Positions 45,503 to 54,175 of a stretch of DNA of 64,000 bases are shown here, piece by piece (within the stretch, counting starts at the first letter, position 1; each line of letters starts with the position of its first letter). A program made the position numbers and the translations under genes. The notes beneath the pieces were generated by a model. That model did no database searches. It saw nothing but the letters and a program-made list of their open reading frames with translations, and was not told the origin of the DNA. Source of the stretch: JBCBAP01 sp038532435 (lineage in GTDB: Bacteria > Pseudomonadota > Alphaproteobacteria > Rhodobacterales > Rhodobacteraceae). The stretch spans positions 27,247 to 91,246 of the forward strand of contig JBCBAP010000007.1 of the NCBI GenBank assembly GCA_038532435.1, read 5' to 3'.

Positions 45503-45658
45503 CCCGCGCTGATCCGCCCATGTAAGGGCACATGCCTGTGCTGGACAATTCGCGCCCGTTTGGTAGGAAGCGCGCAGGTTTTGTGACGTGGCGGCATCCC
45601 CTGTCCCACGCGGGTGTGGCGCATCCCGGCGCCCAGATCATCAAGAGAGGGACACTTC

Positions 45659-46654
45659 ATGGTCAAAGTTGCGATCAACGGCTTCGGACGGATCGGACGT
45701 AACGTGCTGCGCGGCATCATCGAAAGCGGGCGCACCGATATCCAGGTGGTCGCGATCAACGATCTCGGGCCGATCGAGACCAATGTGCACCTGCTCAAGT
45801 ATGACAGCGTCCACGGAAAATTCCCCGCGACCGTCACCATCGACGGCGATACCTTCGATTGCGGTACCGGCCCGATCCGGGTGACCGCGATCCGCAATCC
45901 CGAGGATCTGCCCTGGTCCGATGTGGACGTCGCACTGGAATGCACCGGTATCTTCACCGCGAAGGAAAAGGCGGCGGCACACCTCAAGAACGGATCGAAG
46001 AAGGTCCTGATCTCCGCCCCCGGTGCGGGCGCTGACAAGACCATCGTGTTTGGCGTGAACCATGACAGCCTGACGCCCGAGGATCTGGTGGTCTCCAACG
46101 CTTCCTGCACGACCAACTGCCTCGCGCCCGTGGCCTACGTGCTGAACAATGCCATCGGGATCGAGAAGGGCTTCATGACCACGATCCACAGCTACACGGG
46201 CGACCAGCCAACGCTGGACACGATGCATAAGGATCTTTACCGGGCGCGCGCCGCGGCGATGTCGATGATCCCCACCTCCACCGGGGCTGCGAAAGCCGTC
46301 GGGCTCGTGATGCCGGAACTTGCTGGCAAACTGGACGGTGTCGCGATCCGCGTCCCGACACCGAACGTGTCCGTCGTCGATCTCACGTTTGAGGCCAAGC
46401 GGGGCACGACAATCGACGAGATCAACGCCGCGATCCGGAGTGCCGCGGACGGCCCGCTGAAGGGTATTCTCGGCTACACGGACGAAAGCCTCGTTTCCAT
46501 CGACTTCAACCACAATCCCCACTCGTCGGTCTTCCACATGGACCAGACCAAGGTGATGGAGGGGACGATGTGCCGGATCCTGACCTGGTACGACAATGAG
46601 TGGGGCTTCTCTAACCGCATGGCGGACACGGCGGTGGCCCTCGCCGCGGCCTGA
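45659..46654 (+). CDS. gap: Glyceraldehyde-3-phosphate dehydrogenase
   Basis: 331 aa. Oxidises and phosphorylates glyceraldehyde-3-phosphate in glycolysis, or the reverse in gluconeogenesis. NAD motif [13 protein letters not shown], catalytic Cys in [16 protein letters not shown] and [12 protein letters not shown], and the C-terminal [12 protein letters not shown] are all intact. AGAGAGGGACACTTC precedes ATG. A rho-independent terminator follows, so it forms a single-gene unit. Probably NAD-dependent, judged from Asp at the end of the second strand (VAINDLG). Confidence 0.96.
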   Translation: MVKVAINGFGRIGRNVLRGIIESGRTDIQVVAINDLGPIETNVHLLKYDSVHGKFPATVTIDGDTFDCGTGPIRVTAIRNPEDLPWSDVDVALECTGIFTAKEKAAAHLKNGSKKVLISAPGAGADKTIVFGVNHDSLTPEDLVVSNASCTTNCLAPVAYVLNNAIGIEKGFMTTIHSYTGDQPTLDTMHKDLYRARAAAMSMIPTSTGAAKAVGLVMPELAGKLDGVAIRVPTPNVSVVDLTFEAKRGTTIDEINAAIRSAADGPLKGILGYTDESLVSIDFNHNPHSSVFHMDQTKVMEGTMCRILTWYDNEWGFSNRMADTAVALAAA

Positions 46655-46682
46655 AATTACTGAGACTTTTGCGAGTCGAAAA

Positions 46683-46720
46683 CGCCGCGCAGTCTATCCT
46701 TGCTGCGCGGCGCTTTAAAT
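46683..46720 (+). terminator. Rho-independent terminator after gap
   Basis: Perfect 10-bp stem CGCCGCGCAG / CTGCGCGGCG with a 10-base loop, followed by CTTTAAATTT, 28 bp after the gap stop. A sharply AT-rich stretch begins here. Confidence 0.85.
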
Positions 46721-46961
46721 TTGATGAGAATGCAACATATTCTTTGGAACTTGTTAATGCTCATTTCTCTATATTTTTCATGATGTTCAAGTATTGAAAA
46801 CGAAAGCGTCGCGTAAATGTAAAGGCATACATCCATGTCCCTAAATTCGTCTTCAAAAGAAACTAATTTTCGAAAGCTGTCACTCGTAAGCACGGGTGGC
46901 CTGTGATATAGTGTTAGAAGTTTCCCACACGAACAATAGATGGTCGCGCCGTTTTGGGCAT

Positions 46962-47738
46962 ATGCACACAAGCAGAGCGCTGCAAAAGTCAGAACCGGCT
47001 CCGAAACCAAGTTTCGGAACCTGTAGTGACCCCGCAGTCATCGGTGTGCAGGCCGTGACGCCCCAAACCCAGAATATGGTCAGGATGGATGCCGAGCCCG
47101 ATCCCGGGCTCACCGCAGCAGCCGTATCGATCACGATCATGCCGCATCCGTCGAACACGATCCTCGCGACGAGGTTTCCGCTCAATGGCGGTCTCGTGAC
47201 GCTGAGCTTCGACCAGCCCAAGCACATCTCCCGCGTGTTCCCGCCCGAGGTGGAGGAACTGCTCAGGGAGGTGACACGCCCGGACCGCCCATCGCAGGAA
47301 ACCCACAGCTTTCCCGGCCTGCAGCTCATCGGATCGGAAGTCTCGACCACCGGGGTGTCCGTCGTGCCAGGGGATGCGCCTGGCTCCCTCCGGGTCGAGC
47401 TCATGGCGCTCAAGGGCAATGCGATCGGCCTGTTCCGTCCCGCGCTCTTTTCCGATCAGGTGGTCCAGCGCATGATCGATGAGGCAATCGACGATGCCAC
47501 CCGGCACGTCTACCTACCCTTGCGAAACTTCGGCGAGGCCATCGACCGCGCCCTTGCCTCAGCCACGACCGGCGATCTTGACCGTCTGCATCGGCAGCTC
47601 CTCGCCTTCAAGACTGAGATCGAGGGCGTGTGCTTCAACTTCGAGACCCTGCTGCGCTCCGACCATATCGCGCAGATCGACCTCGAGAAGGGGGCACCGA
47701 AGGACCGTCTAAGAGTGATCGGCATCCCAGGCACCTGA
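46962..47738 (+). CDS. Hypothetical protein
   Basis: 258 aa from the ATG at 46962. The frame is open from 46896 and a later ATG at 47076 is possible; none has a good ribosome site. The C-terminal two thirds look like real soluble protein (VVQRMIDEAIDDATRHVYL, a helical segment with FKTEIEGVCFNFETLL), while the first ~40 residues are less convincing. No domain is recognised. The 5' part lies at the edge of an AT-rich stretch. Confidence 0.55.
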   Translation: MHTSRALQKSEPAPKPSFGTCSDPAVIGVQAVTPQTQNMVRMDAEPDPGLTAAAVSITIMPHPSNTILATRFPLNGGLVTLSFDQPKHISRVFPPEVEELLREVTRPDRPSQETHSFPGLQLIGSEVSTTGVSVVPGDAPGSLRVELMALKGNAIGLFRPALFSDQVVQRMIDEAIDDATRHVYLPLRNFGEAIDRALASATTGDLDRLHRQLLAFKTEIEGVCFNFETLLRSDHIAQIDLEKGAPKDRLRVIGIPGT

Positions 47739-47806
47739 GCGACCGCGCTTGTGCAAATCCGGGTGATGGGCGACAAGGCGAAAAGCCGCCTTGATGGATT
47801 GCCCCA

Positions 47807-48565
47807 ATGACTGACCTGCCCCGCTCCGTCTCCTTCTCCCTTGCCGGAAAGCGTGCACTCGTGACCGGCGGGTCCCGCGGGATCGGGCTCGGCTGTGCGG
47901 CGGCGGTGGCACGGGCGGGCGCGAGGACCACGATTGTCGCGCGAAGCCAGAGCGAGCTTGACGCTGCCGCCGCGGCGCTCTCAGCGGAGGGAACGGACGT
48001 CACCGGCATTTCCCTCGATCTGGCGGACCTCGACGCGCTGCGCGCGTTTCTTGATCAGCACGGCCCTTTCGACGTGATTGTGAACTCCGCCGGGGTCGCC
48101 CGCCACAGCCCGGTCCGGGACACGAAGGTCGAGGATTTCGACCTCGTGATGGGGCTCAATCTGCGGGCCGCCTACTTCCTGTCCGCGTGGGGCGCAGAAG
48201 CAATGCAGGAGGGCGGCTCGATCATCCACATATCCAGCCAGATGGGACATGTTGGCGGTGTCGACCGCGCGGTCTATTGCGCCTCGAAACACGGGCTGGA
48301 GGGCATGATCAAGGCTATGGCGCAGGAGTTCGGTCCGCGCGGCATCCGCATCAACTCGGTCTGCCCCACCTTCATCCGCACACCCTTGACCGAACCGACC
48401 TTCGCTGATCCGGAAAAAGTCGCCTGGATCAGGTCGAAGATCTATCTCGACCGGATCGGCGAGGTGGAGGACGTGATGGGCGCGGTGGTCTACCTCGCGT
48501 CCGACGCGAGCGCACTCGTCACCGGCACGTCGCTGCGAATCGATGGGGGCTGGACGACCGGGTGA
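47807..48565 (+). CDS. Short-chain dehydrogenase/reductase (SDR)
   Basis: 252 aa, classical SDR. Nucleotide-binding ALVTGGSRGIGLG, NSAGVA, catalytic Ser in HISSQMGHVGG, Tyr-x3-Lys in YCASKHG, and a C-terminal VTGTSLRIDGGW. Likely reduces or oxidises a hydroxy/keto group of a small metabolite; the basic residue after the first strand (IVARSQ) suggests NADP(H). The start is placed at the ATG at 47807. Substrate unknown; neighbours give no clear pathway. Confidence 0.88.
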   Translation: MTDLPRSVSFSLAGKRALVTGGSRGIGLGCAAAVARAGARTTIVARSQSELDAAAAALSAEGTDVTGISLDLADLDALRAFLDQHGPFDVIVNSAGVARHSPVRDTKVEDFDLVMGLNLRAAYFLSAWGAEAMQEGGSIIHISSQMGHVGGVDRAVYCASKHGLEGMIKAMAQEFGPRGIRINSVCPTFIRTPLTEPTFADPEKVAWIRSKIYLDRIGEVEDVMGAVVYLASDASALVTGTSLRIDGGWTTG

Positions 48566-48660
48566 CGAGAGAGAGTTCCCCGAGATCGATATTGTGTTTC
48601 ATACCCGTGCGTCTATTCTCGACACGACGAAAGTGACAATGCAGGTGAGCGCGTCGGATC

Positions 48661-49398
48661 GTGACCTTGGACGAGTCAGCCCTCCGGAACTACCTCGAAA
48701 AGCTGTCAACGGCTGACGAGCCTGACGATATCTGGGCGGCCGTATTCGATTTTCTGCATGTTCTGGACTTTGAGAAGATCAGCTATCACGTGATCCCGAC
48801 GTTCAGTACTGGCGGTGCCATCGACATGACTGTCGCAACTGACGGTTTTTCGGACGAATGGCTCTGCCATTACATTGAAGATCAGCTGCACCTTGTCGAT
48901 CCGATCCCCGCCTTCGCGCTGCAGTCGACCAAACCCTTCCTCTGGTCGGAGATCGAGAGCCTCACGGAACTGACCAAGCCGGAGAAGTCCTACATCGAGG
49001 AGATGATGGATTTCGAAGCCTGCAACGGCCTCGCTGTTCAGGTGTTCGGGCCCAGCGGGCTCAACGGCTATTTCGGCCTCGCCTTCACCCAGAAATCCCG
49101 GGTAATCGACCCTCTCGACCTGCATGAGATACAGTGGGTCTGCCAGCTCGCCCATCACCGCTACTGCGACTTCGTCAAAGCCGTTTCCGCCGACGTCACC
49201 CTTTCCGCGCGGGAGCGGGAGGTGCTGGAATGGGTCGCGAAGGGCAAGTCGAACAGCGCAATTGCCAAGATCATAGGAGTGTCCATCCATTCGGTGGATG
49301 CCTACATGCGCCGGATCTACGCCAAGCTCGGCGTTAACGAGCGTGTCACTGCCGCGATCCGGGGACTCGGATCCGGCCTTATCCACGGGAGCGCGTGA
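48661..49398 (+). CDS. LuxR family regulator with autoinducer-binding-like domain (second copy)
   Basis: 245 aa. The N-terminal domain has the LuxR ligand-binding layout (DFEKISYHVIPTF, WLCHYIEDQLHLVDPI). The C-terminal helix-turn-helix is LSAREREVLEWVAKGKSNSA then IIGVSIHSVDAYMRRIYAKL. GTG start at 48661. No synthase gene is nearby, so it is a solo. It is not a close copy of the regulator at 25130. The downstream 119-aa gene, with two palindromes before it, is a candidate target. Confidence 0.86.
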   Translation: MTLDESALRNYLEKLSTADEPDDIWAAVFDFLHVLDFEKISYHVIPTFSTGGAIDMTVATDGFSDEWLCHYIEDQLHLVDPIPAFALQSTKPFLWSEIESLTELTKPEKSYIEEMMDFEACNGLAVQVFGPSGLNGYFGLAFTQKSRVIDPLDLHEIQWVCQLAHHRYCDFVKAVSADVTLSAREREVLEWVAKGKSNSAIAKIIGVSIHSVDAYMRRIYAKLGVNERVTAAIRGLGSGLIHGSA

Positions 49399-49402
49399 GG
49401 AA

Positions 49403-49442
49403 GTTGACGTAGGGTCAACCAAACCTTAAACTCAAATGAGTT
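49403..49442. promoter_or_regulatory. Two short palindromes between luxR-type gene and downstream ORF
   Basis: GTTGAC-GTAGG-GTCAAC (49403-49419) and AACTCA-AA-TGAGTT (49429-49442) are both perfect in their 6-bp arms. They lie 56-95 bp upstream of the next start. The first resembles a shortened lux-box form, but this is only a resemblance. Confidence 0.4.
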
Positions 49443-49497
49443 GTGCGTTCGCTCTGCTGGCCCCCGGCCGGTTGTCTTTGTTAGATGGACGAGTTTC

Positions 49498-49857
49498 ATG
49501 CGGATTCCAGAAGATCAGGAGTCGCCGACCGAGGAGTCTTTGACCCCCGATCGCATACTCGCCTTCTTTAGACGCATCTGGACCGAGGGGCAGAGGCTCG
49601 GCGACGGGGACCCGGTCCCCGTCGACCGGGTGCGCATCCACCGGACGGAGATCCCCCCGCTTAGCCACGACCAGCAGCTCTATCTCAATGTGATGACCGG
49701 CTGCGAAGCGAAGACACCCGAGGATGTGCTGGCCAAGCTCGAGCTGTGGCGGCTGATCACCGTGGGATCGCTTAAGACAGAGTCGCTCGACGCGATGGAT
49801 CAGCTCATCCTGTCGGTCATCGCAGACCTTGAACGAATGCAACCTGAGGAGGGCTGA
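49498..49857 (+). CDS. Hypothetical protein downstream of LuxR regulator
   Basis: 119 aa, soluble, acidic and helical by appearance: DRILAFFRRIWTEGQRL, then SHDQQLYLNVMTGCEAKTPE and a C-terminal helix SLDAMDQLILSVIADLERM. No family recognised. ATG at 49498 is preferred although the ribosome site (GGACGAG) is weak; earlier in-frame starts lie in the palindromic control region. Its position behind a LuxR-type gene suggests control by that protein. Confidence 0.6.
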   Translation: MRIPEDQESPTEESLTPDRILAFFRRIWTEGQRLGDGDPVPVDRVRIHRTEIPPLSHDQQLYLNVMTGCEAKTPEDVLAKLELWRLITVGSLKTESLDAMDQLILSVIADLERMQPEEG

Positions 49858-49894
49858 CGGCCTCTCCGCTACTGACATGTTGCCCCAGCCCCTC

Positions 49895-49917
49895 ATTGGT
49901 AATATCACTTTACCAAT
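49895..49917. promoter_or_regulatory. Operator palindrome of the FadR-like regulator
   Basis: ATTGGTAA-N7-TTACCAAT, perfect 8-bp arms, ends 15 bp before the regulator start. The TGGT...ACCA core is typical of FadR-subfamily GntR operators, so autoregulation is likely. Confidence 0.7.
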
Positions 49918-49932
49918 CCAGCGTGAGGGCCA

Positions 49933-50703
49933 ATGCCGTTCCAGAAAATCACACCTGAGCGTGTGTCCGATGCGATAACCCGGCAGATCGAGGCGCTGAT
50001 CCTGCGGGGCGTGCTGCGCCCGGGGGAACGGCTGCCCTCCGAGCGGGATCTGGCAACTAAACTCGGTGCCTCCCGTCCCTCCGTCCGCGAGGCGCTCGCC
50101 GAGCTTGAGCAGCGAGGCCTGCTCGTGACCCGGGCAGGGTCAGGCGCGTTCGTGGCAGATGTCCTCGGCTCAGCCTTCTCGACCCCGCTGATCGAGCTCT
50201 TCTCAACCCATGACGAGGCGCTCTTCGACTATCTCACGTTCCGCCGGGACCTCGAGGGGCTCGCCGCAGAGCGCGCGGCCCGGTACGGAACGCCCACGGA
50301 CCTGCAGGTCATCACCACCGTGTTCGAGAAAATGGAAGCCGCCCATTCCAAGCGTAATCCGGAAACGGAGGCGGGTCTCGACGCGGAATTCCACATGGCG
50401 ATCGTCGAGGCGGCGCACAACATCGTCATGCTGCACACGATGCGGTCCATGTTTGATCTGCTGAAGCGGGGCGTTTTCTACAACCGTCAGCTCCTGTTCG
50501 GCGTGCGCGATACGCGCAGCCTCCTCCTCTCCCATCACCGGCGGATCCACGACGCGATCCTCGCCCGCAATCCGCGGGAGGCGCGGGAGGCGGTAGAGGA
50601 ACATCTGAGCTATATCGAGACGGCGATGCGGGAACATCGCAGGGTCGATGCGCAGGAGGAAGTGGCGAAACTCCGGTTCGAGCATGCACGGGACAGCCTC
50701 TGA
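49933..50703 (+). CDS. GntR family regulator, FadR/FCD subfamily
   Basis: 256 aa. Winged helix domain LRPGERLPSERDLATKLGAS then RPSVREALAELEQRGLLVTR, followed by an all-helical FCD ligand domain whose metal-binding pattern is suggested by AEFHMAIVEAAHN and LLSHHRRIHDAIL. Members respond to organic acids or acyl-CoAs. A perfect TGGT/ACCA palindrome lies just upstream. It overlaps the MaoC-fold hydratase gene by 20 bp, so that enzyme is probably part of the regulated pathway. Confidence 0.88.
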   Translation: MPFQKITPERVSDAITRQIEALILRGVLRPGERLPSERDLATKLGASRPSVREALAELEQRGLLVTRAGSGAFVADVLGSAFSTPLIELFSTHDEALFDYLTFRRDLEGLAAERAARYGTPTDLQVITTVFEKMEAAHSKRNPETEAGLDAEFHMAIVEAAHNIVMLHTMRSMFDLLKRGVFYNRQLLFGVRDTRSLLLSHHRRIHDAILARNPREAREAVEEHLSYIETAMREHRRVDAQEEVAKLRFEHARDSL

Positions 50704-51517
50704 CCCCACGGTCCTGGTGGTGGACCGTATCGATGCCGCCCGCGTGGCAGCCCTGCATGCCACGCTTGGGCGAAAGGGGCCCTCACCCTCCACCGGTGAT
50801 CCCCTGCCGCCCTTCTGGCACTGGATCCAGTTCTGGGACGCGCAGCCGCCGGACAGCCTCGGCCGCGATGGGCACCCCGGGACAGGCACCGGCCTGATCC
50901 CCGATCTGGGCTTGCCCCGGCGCATGTGGGCGGGGGGCGACGTCCGGTTTCACACACCGCTCGTGATCGGAGAGAGGGCGGAGCGGGAGAGCGAAGTGAC
51001 CTCCGTCACCCGCAAGACCGGGCGCAGCGGCCCGCTTGGCTTCGTGACACTCACCCACCGGCTGCGTCAGCAGGGCACCCTCTGCGTGACGGAGGTGCAG
51101 GATCTCGTCTATCGCGAGGAAGCCCCTGCCGCGGCCGAACCGGGCAGACCGCCGCGCCCGCCGGACCCGGCACCGGAGCAGGCAGACAAAACCCGCCGGC
51201 ACAGAGCGACCACGACGCAGCTTTTCCGCTATTCCGCCCTCACCTTCAACGGGCACCGGATCCACTATGATCTCGACTATGCCCGCTCCGTCGAAGGCTA
51301 TGACGGGCTCGTGGTGCACGGCCCGCTCCTCGCCCAGCATTTGATTGACCTGGGGACGGAGATGCTGGGCAGCGTGACACGGTTCCGGTTCCGCGCCCTC
51401 GCTCCCGTCATCCACGACCAGCCGTTCGAGGCGCGGGGGCGGAAGACGGACGAAGGTGCCGATCTCTGGATCGCACGAGGAGACGGGGCGCTGGCGATGC
51501 GGGCGACCGCAACCTGA
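50684..51517 (+). CDS. MaoC/FAS1-like dehydratase (mesaconyl- or itaconyl-CoA hydratase type)
   Basis: 277 aa, a double-hotdog protein. Marks: PPFWHWIQFWDAQP and RRMWAGGDVRFHTPLVIGE in the first half, and FRYSALTFNGHRIHYDLDYA with YDGLVVHGPLLAQHL in the second, the hydratase pattern seen in mesaconyl-C4-CoA hydratases. It should add water to, or remove it from, an unsaturated acyl-CoA. ATG at 50684 lies inside the regulator gene's 3' end. Exact substrate unknown; no CoA-transferase or lyase partner is adjacent. Confidence 0.75.
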   Translation: MHGTASDPTVLVVDRIDAARVAALHATLGRKGPSPSTGDPLPPFWHWIQFWDAQPPDSLGRDGHPGTGTGLIPDLGLPRRMWAGGDVRFHTPLVIGERAERESEVTSVTRKTGRSGPLGFVTLTHRLRQQGTLCVTEVQDLVYREEAPAAAEPGRPPRPPDPAPEQADKTRRHRATTTQLFRYSALTFNGHRIHYDLDYARSVEGYDGLVVHGPLLAQHLIDLGTEMLGSVTRFRFRALAPVIHDQPFEARGRKTDEGADLWIARGDGALAMRATAT

Positions 51518-51710
51518 TCCTCCGAACTAAGAAGACCGCGGTCAGCGCCTTTTTCCCTGCCACACGTCCACACATGTTGCGGTCCGTCTCTTGAGCACGC
51601 CCGCTGCCGCGGGCGCGGGAGGGGGGTGGGTGGGGCCACCGCCCGTCAGGGCTAGACCACCCTTTCACCACACGTACCGCCCGCCGGACCGTTCGTCGGC
51701 CGCTCACCTG

Positions 51711-52820
51711 TCACTGCCCCAGATGTGCTGCCACCCGGAACTTCGGAGGCAAGTCCGTCACGCCGGTGACGACCTCCTCGATCACATGACGGGCCGCCTT
51801 CTCCGCAATGCCAAAGCTGATCTTGAACCCGCCCGTCGCGGCAAAGAGGCCCGGCGCGTCTGGAACTGCACCGAGCATCGGATCGCGCCCGTTCGCCCGG
51901 GGGCGCACCCCCGCCCAGCGTTTGAGCACCTGCGCCTTCCGGATCGCGGGACAGAGCCGCTCCGCCCGGACGCGGGCTTCGTCCAGCTTCTCGTCCGTCC
52001 CGGTTGGATCATCATAGTGGCGTTCGCTCGTCGCACCGACCGCGACCCCGCCGGTCGCGTGGGAGATCACGTAGGTGCCATCGCCGTAGAGGATCGGCGT
52101 GTCCGCGGGCAGCTCTGCGTCGAGGAGCATGGCCTGCCCCTTTTCACCCCGCCCGGCGCTCTCCCCCAGATGAGGTGCGAGCAGGTCGAAGGCCCCGACA
52201 CCGTTTGCCACGACGACCGCGTCTGCCCCCTGCCGCGCGCCGTCTACCTCAACCCAACACGGGCCGACCGCCCGCACATCGGCCACCGCGATCGCACCTC
52301 CGCGTGCGGCAATTCCAGCAGCGAGCGACCGGCATGTCGCCAGCGGGTCAAGCCGGGCCGACAGGGTGTCGTGAAGCCACCCTTGCGGAGCCGCATCCGG
52401 ATCCGCCCAGCGGGGTGCAAGATCCGCGGGCACCCTCTCAAGCCTGGCCGCATCGCCCCAGAAGGCAGCGGCGCCGGAGACCCGCTCGTCCGCCAGTGCC
52501 GCCCCATGGGGATCCCGGATCGGTTGCAGCCGCCCGACCCGACCGTATCCGGTCGGCAGGCCCGAGACCGCCGCAACCTCCTCCAGCGCCGGGCCCAATG
52601 CCAACAGAGCCTCGAGCTGAAACTGTTTCTTGGGGTTCCAGCGGTCCGGGGTGTGCGGGCTCAGGGCACCGATCACGCCGCCGCTCGCCCCCGCACCGGG
52701 GACCATCCTGTCAAGAACCCGCACCCGCAGACCCCGGTCGAGGGCCGCCCATGCGCACCAAAGCCCCATGATGCCCGCCCCCACGACGATGATCTCCTGC
52801 CCGTCGACCCGGTTTGCCAA
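51711..52820 (-). CDS. FAD-dependent oxidoreductase (DAO family), possible MnmC1-like
   Basis: 369 aa. FAD Rossmann motif IIVVGAGIMGLWCAWAAL, then GAGASGGVIGALSPHTPD, and a C-terminal FAATGGFKISFGIAEKAA typical of the D-amino-acid-oxidase/ThiO/MnmC1 fold. GASG...GAL resembles the C-terminal half of E. coli MnmC. It is head-to-head with mnmD, 41 bp apart, which suggests the two act in the same tRNA wobble-uridine modification. Other substrates (amines, D-amino acids) are possible. The TTG at 52820 is the assumed start, with GGGGCGGAG directly upstream. Confidence 0.75.
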   Translation of the reverse strand: MANRVDGQEIIVVGAGIMGLWCAWAALDRGLRVRVLDRMVPGAGASGGVIGALSPHTPDRWNPKKQFQLEALLALGPALEEVAAVSGLPTGYGRVGRLQPIRDPHGAALADERVSGAAAFWGDAARLERVPADLAPRWADPDAAPQGWLHDTLSARLDPLATCRSLAAGIAARGGAIAVADVRAVGPCWVEVDGARQGADAVVVANGVGAFDLLAPHLGESAGRGEKGQAMLLDAELPADTPILYGDGTYVISHATGGVAVGATSERHYDDPTGTDEKLDEARVRAERLCPAIRKAQVLKRWAGVRPRANGRDPMLGAVPDAPGLFAATGGFKISFGIAEKAARHVIEEVVTGVTDLPPKFRVAAHLGQ

Positions 52821-52861
52821 GCTCCGCCCCTTTGCTTACGAAGACACCGGGAGGGTTAACC

Positions 52862-53563
52862 ATGGATCACCCGGGGATGCAAAACGCGCGACTGACCTGG
52901 CGGGACGGGGCTGTGCCGGTCTCCGCCCGTTTCGACGATCCCTACTATTCGCTGCATGACGGGCTGGCGGAGAGCCGCCATGTGTTCCTCGCTGGCAACG
53001 ACCTGCCCGCGCGACTGACCGACGGCTTTCGCATCGGCGAACTCGGCTTTGGCACCGGCCTCAATCTGCTGGCCACCATCGCTGCGTGGGAGGCCGTAGG
53101 GTGCACGGGCCGCTTCCGGTTCACCAGTTTCGAAGCCTTCCCGCTCGATCCGAAGGACATGACCCGTGCGCTGACCGCCTGGCCCGAGATTGCCGACCTC
53201 GCGGACATGCTGGCCCGCGCGTATCGACCCGCCGGTGGGGAACTCTCGGTCGGCCCCGCGGATCTCGACCTTCGGATTGGCGACGCCCGGGAGCTGCTGC
53301 CGCGGTGGGAGGGGCGCGCAGATGCATGGTTCCTCGACGGCTTCAGCCCCGCCCGCAACCCGGAGCTCTGGTCTGCCGACCTCCTCCTGCAGGTTGGCAA
53401 GCACACGGCGCCGGTCGGCAGCTTCGCCACCTACACCGCCGCGGGTCACGTGCGCCGCGCGCTCGATGCCGCCGGTTTCGCGGTCCGCAAAGTGCCCGGC
53501 TTCGCCCACAAACGCGACATGACCCGGGGAACCCTGCGTGACGGTGCCGAAGACGTGACCTGA
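52862..53563 (+). CDS. mnmD: tRNA 5-methylaminomethyl-2-thiouridine methyltransferase MnmD
   Basis: 233 aa. Stand-alone version of the MnmC methyltransferase domain (DUF752) that makes mnm5(s2)U at the tRNA wobble position. Marks: FRIGELGFGTGLNLLAT (SAM binding), DAWFLDGFSPARNPELW and the late GFAHKRDMTRG. ATG at 52862 follows GGGAGGGTTAACC. Divergent from an FAD oxidoreductase that may supply the other MnmC activity. Confidence 0.88.
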   Translation: MDHPGMQNARLTWRDGAVPVSARFDDPYYSLHDGLAESRHVFLAGNDLPARLTDGFRIGELGFGTGLNLLATIAAWEAVGCTGRFRFTSFEAFPLDPKDMTRALTAWPEIADLADMLARAYRPAGGELSVGPADLDLRIGDARELLPRWEGRADAWFLDGFSPARNPELWSADLLLQVGKHTAPVGSFATYTAAGHVRRALDAAGFAVRKVPGFAHKRDMTRGTLRDGAEDVT

Positions 53564-53623
53564 CGGGCGTGTGTCCCGCATCAATCCACGGTAAGATCAG
53601 GAAAAAGCATCGGAGACACGACC

Positions 53624-54175
53624 ATGAAGACCTTCGTGACCGGGGCCCTGATCGCCTCGACCATCCTCACCGCCGCCTGCTCCCCCAACCGCACGGGAAG
53701 CGAGAGCGTCTATTCCTCCCGGGAGATCGGGCAGGTGACCCGGGTCGAACGCTGCCGCGTCCTCGACGTGCGGGAGATCACCATCCGTGACGAGGAGGAG
53801 GGCGGCATCTCGACCATCGTCGGCGCCGTCGGCGGCGGTGCGATCGGCAACGCGGCAGGCAGCCAGATCGGCGGCGGTGCAGGCCGGGACCTCGCCGTGC
53901 AGCTCGGTATCCTTGCCGGGGTTGTGCTGGGCGCAGCGGTCGGTGAGCGGTTCGACGATGCCCGCGGAACCCGCACCGGTCTTGAATACTCGGTGATCAG
54001 CGGCAACGGGGAAGAGATGGTGATCGCCCAGGAGTTTCTCGATGGAGATCGGGTCGCGAGCATCGGGGAGACCTGCCGCATCCAGACCGCCTATGACGGC
54101 TCGGCGCGCATCCTGACCAGCGAGCAGCTTCCCGCCGCGGTAAACGCACCGGCGCAGACCCGCATCATCCAGTGA
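53624..54175 (+). CDS. Outer-membrane lipoprotein with glycine-zipper region
   Basis: 183 aa. Lipoprotein signal with lipobox LTAAC at residues 15-19, then GQVTRVERCRVLDVREITIR, a glycine-zipper membrane stretch (IVGAVGGGAIGNAAGSQIGG with VLGAAVGE) and a C-terminal beta-rich part. This matches the SlyB/Pcp-like family of envelope lipoproteins, often linked to envelope stress. ATG at 53624; the ribosome site is weak. Its stop overlaps the GNAT gene. Confidence 0.82.
   Translation: MKTFVTGALIASTILTAACSPNRTGSESVYSSREIGQVTRVERCRVLDVREITIRDEEEGGISTIVGAVGGGAIGNAAGSQIGGGAGRDLAVQLGILAGVVLGAAVGERFDDARGTRTGLEYSVISGNGEEMVIAQEFLDGDRVASIGETCRIQTAYDGSARILTSEQLPAAVNAPAQTRIIQ

Noticed and set aside
46657..47010. 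117-codon minus-strand frame after gap
   Set aside because: It runs through the rho-independent terminator and overlaps the AT-rich control region; no ribosome site and no family resemblance.
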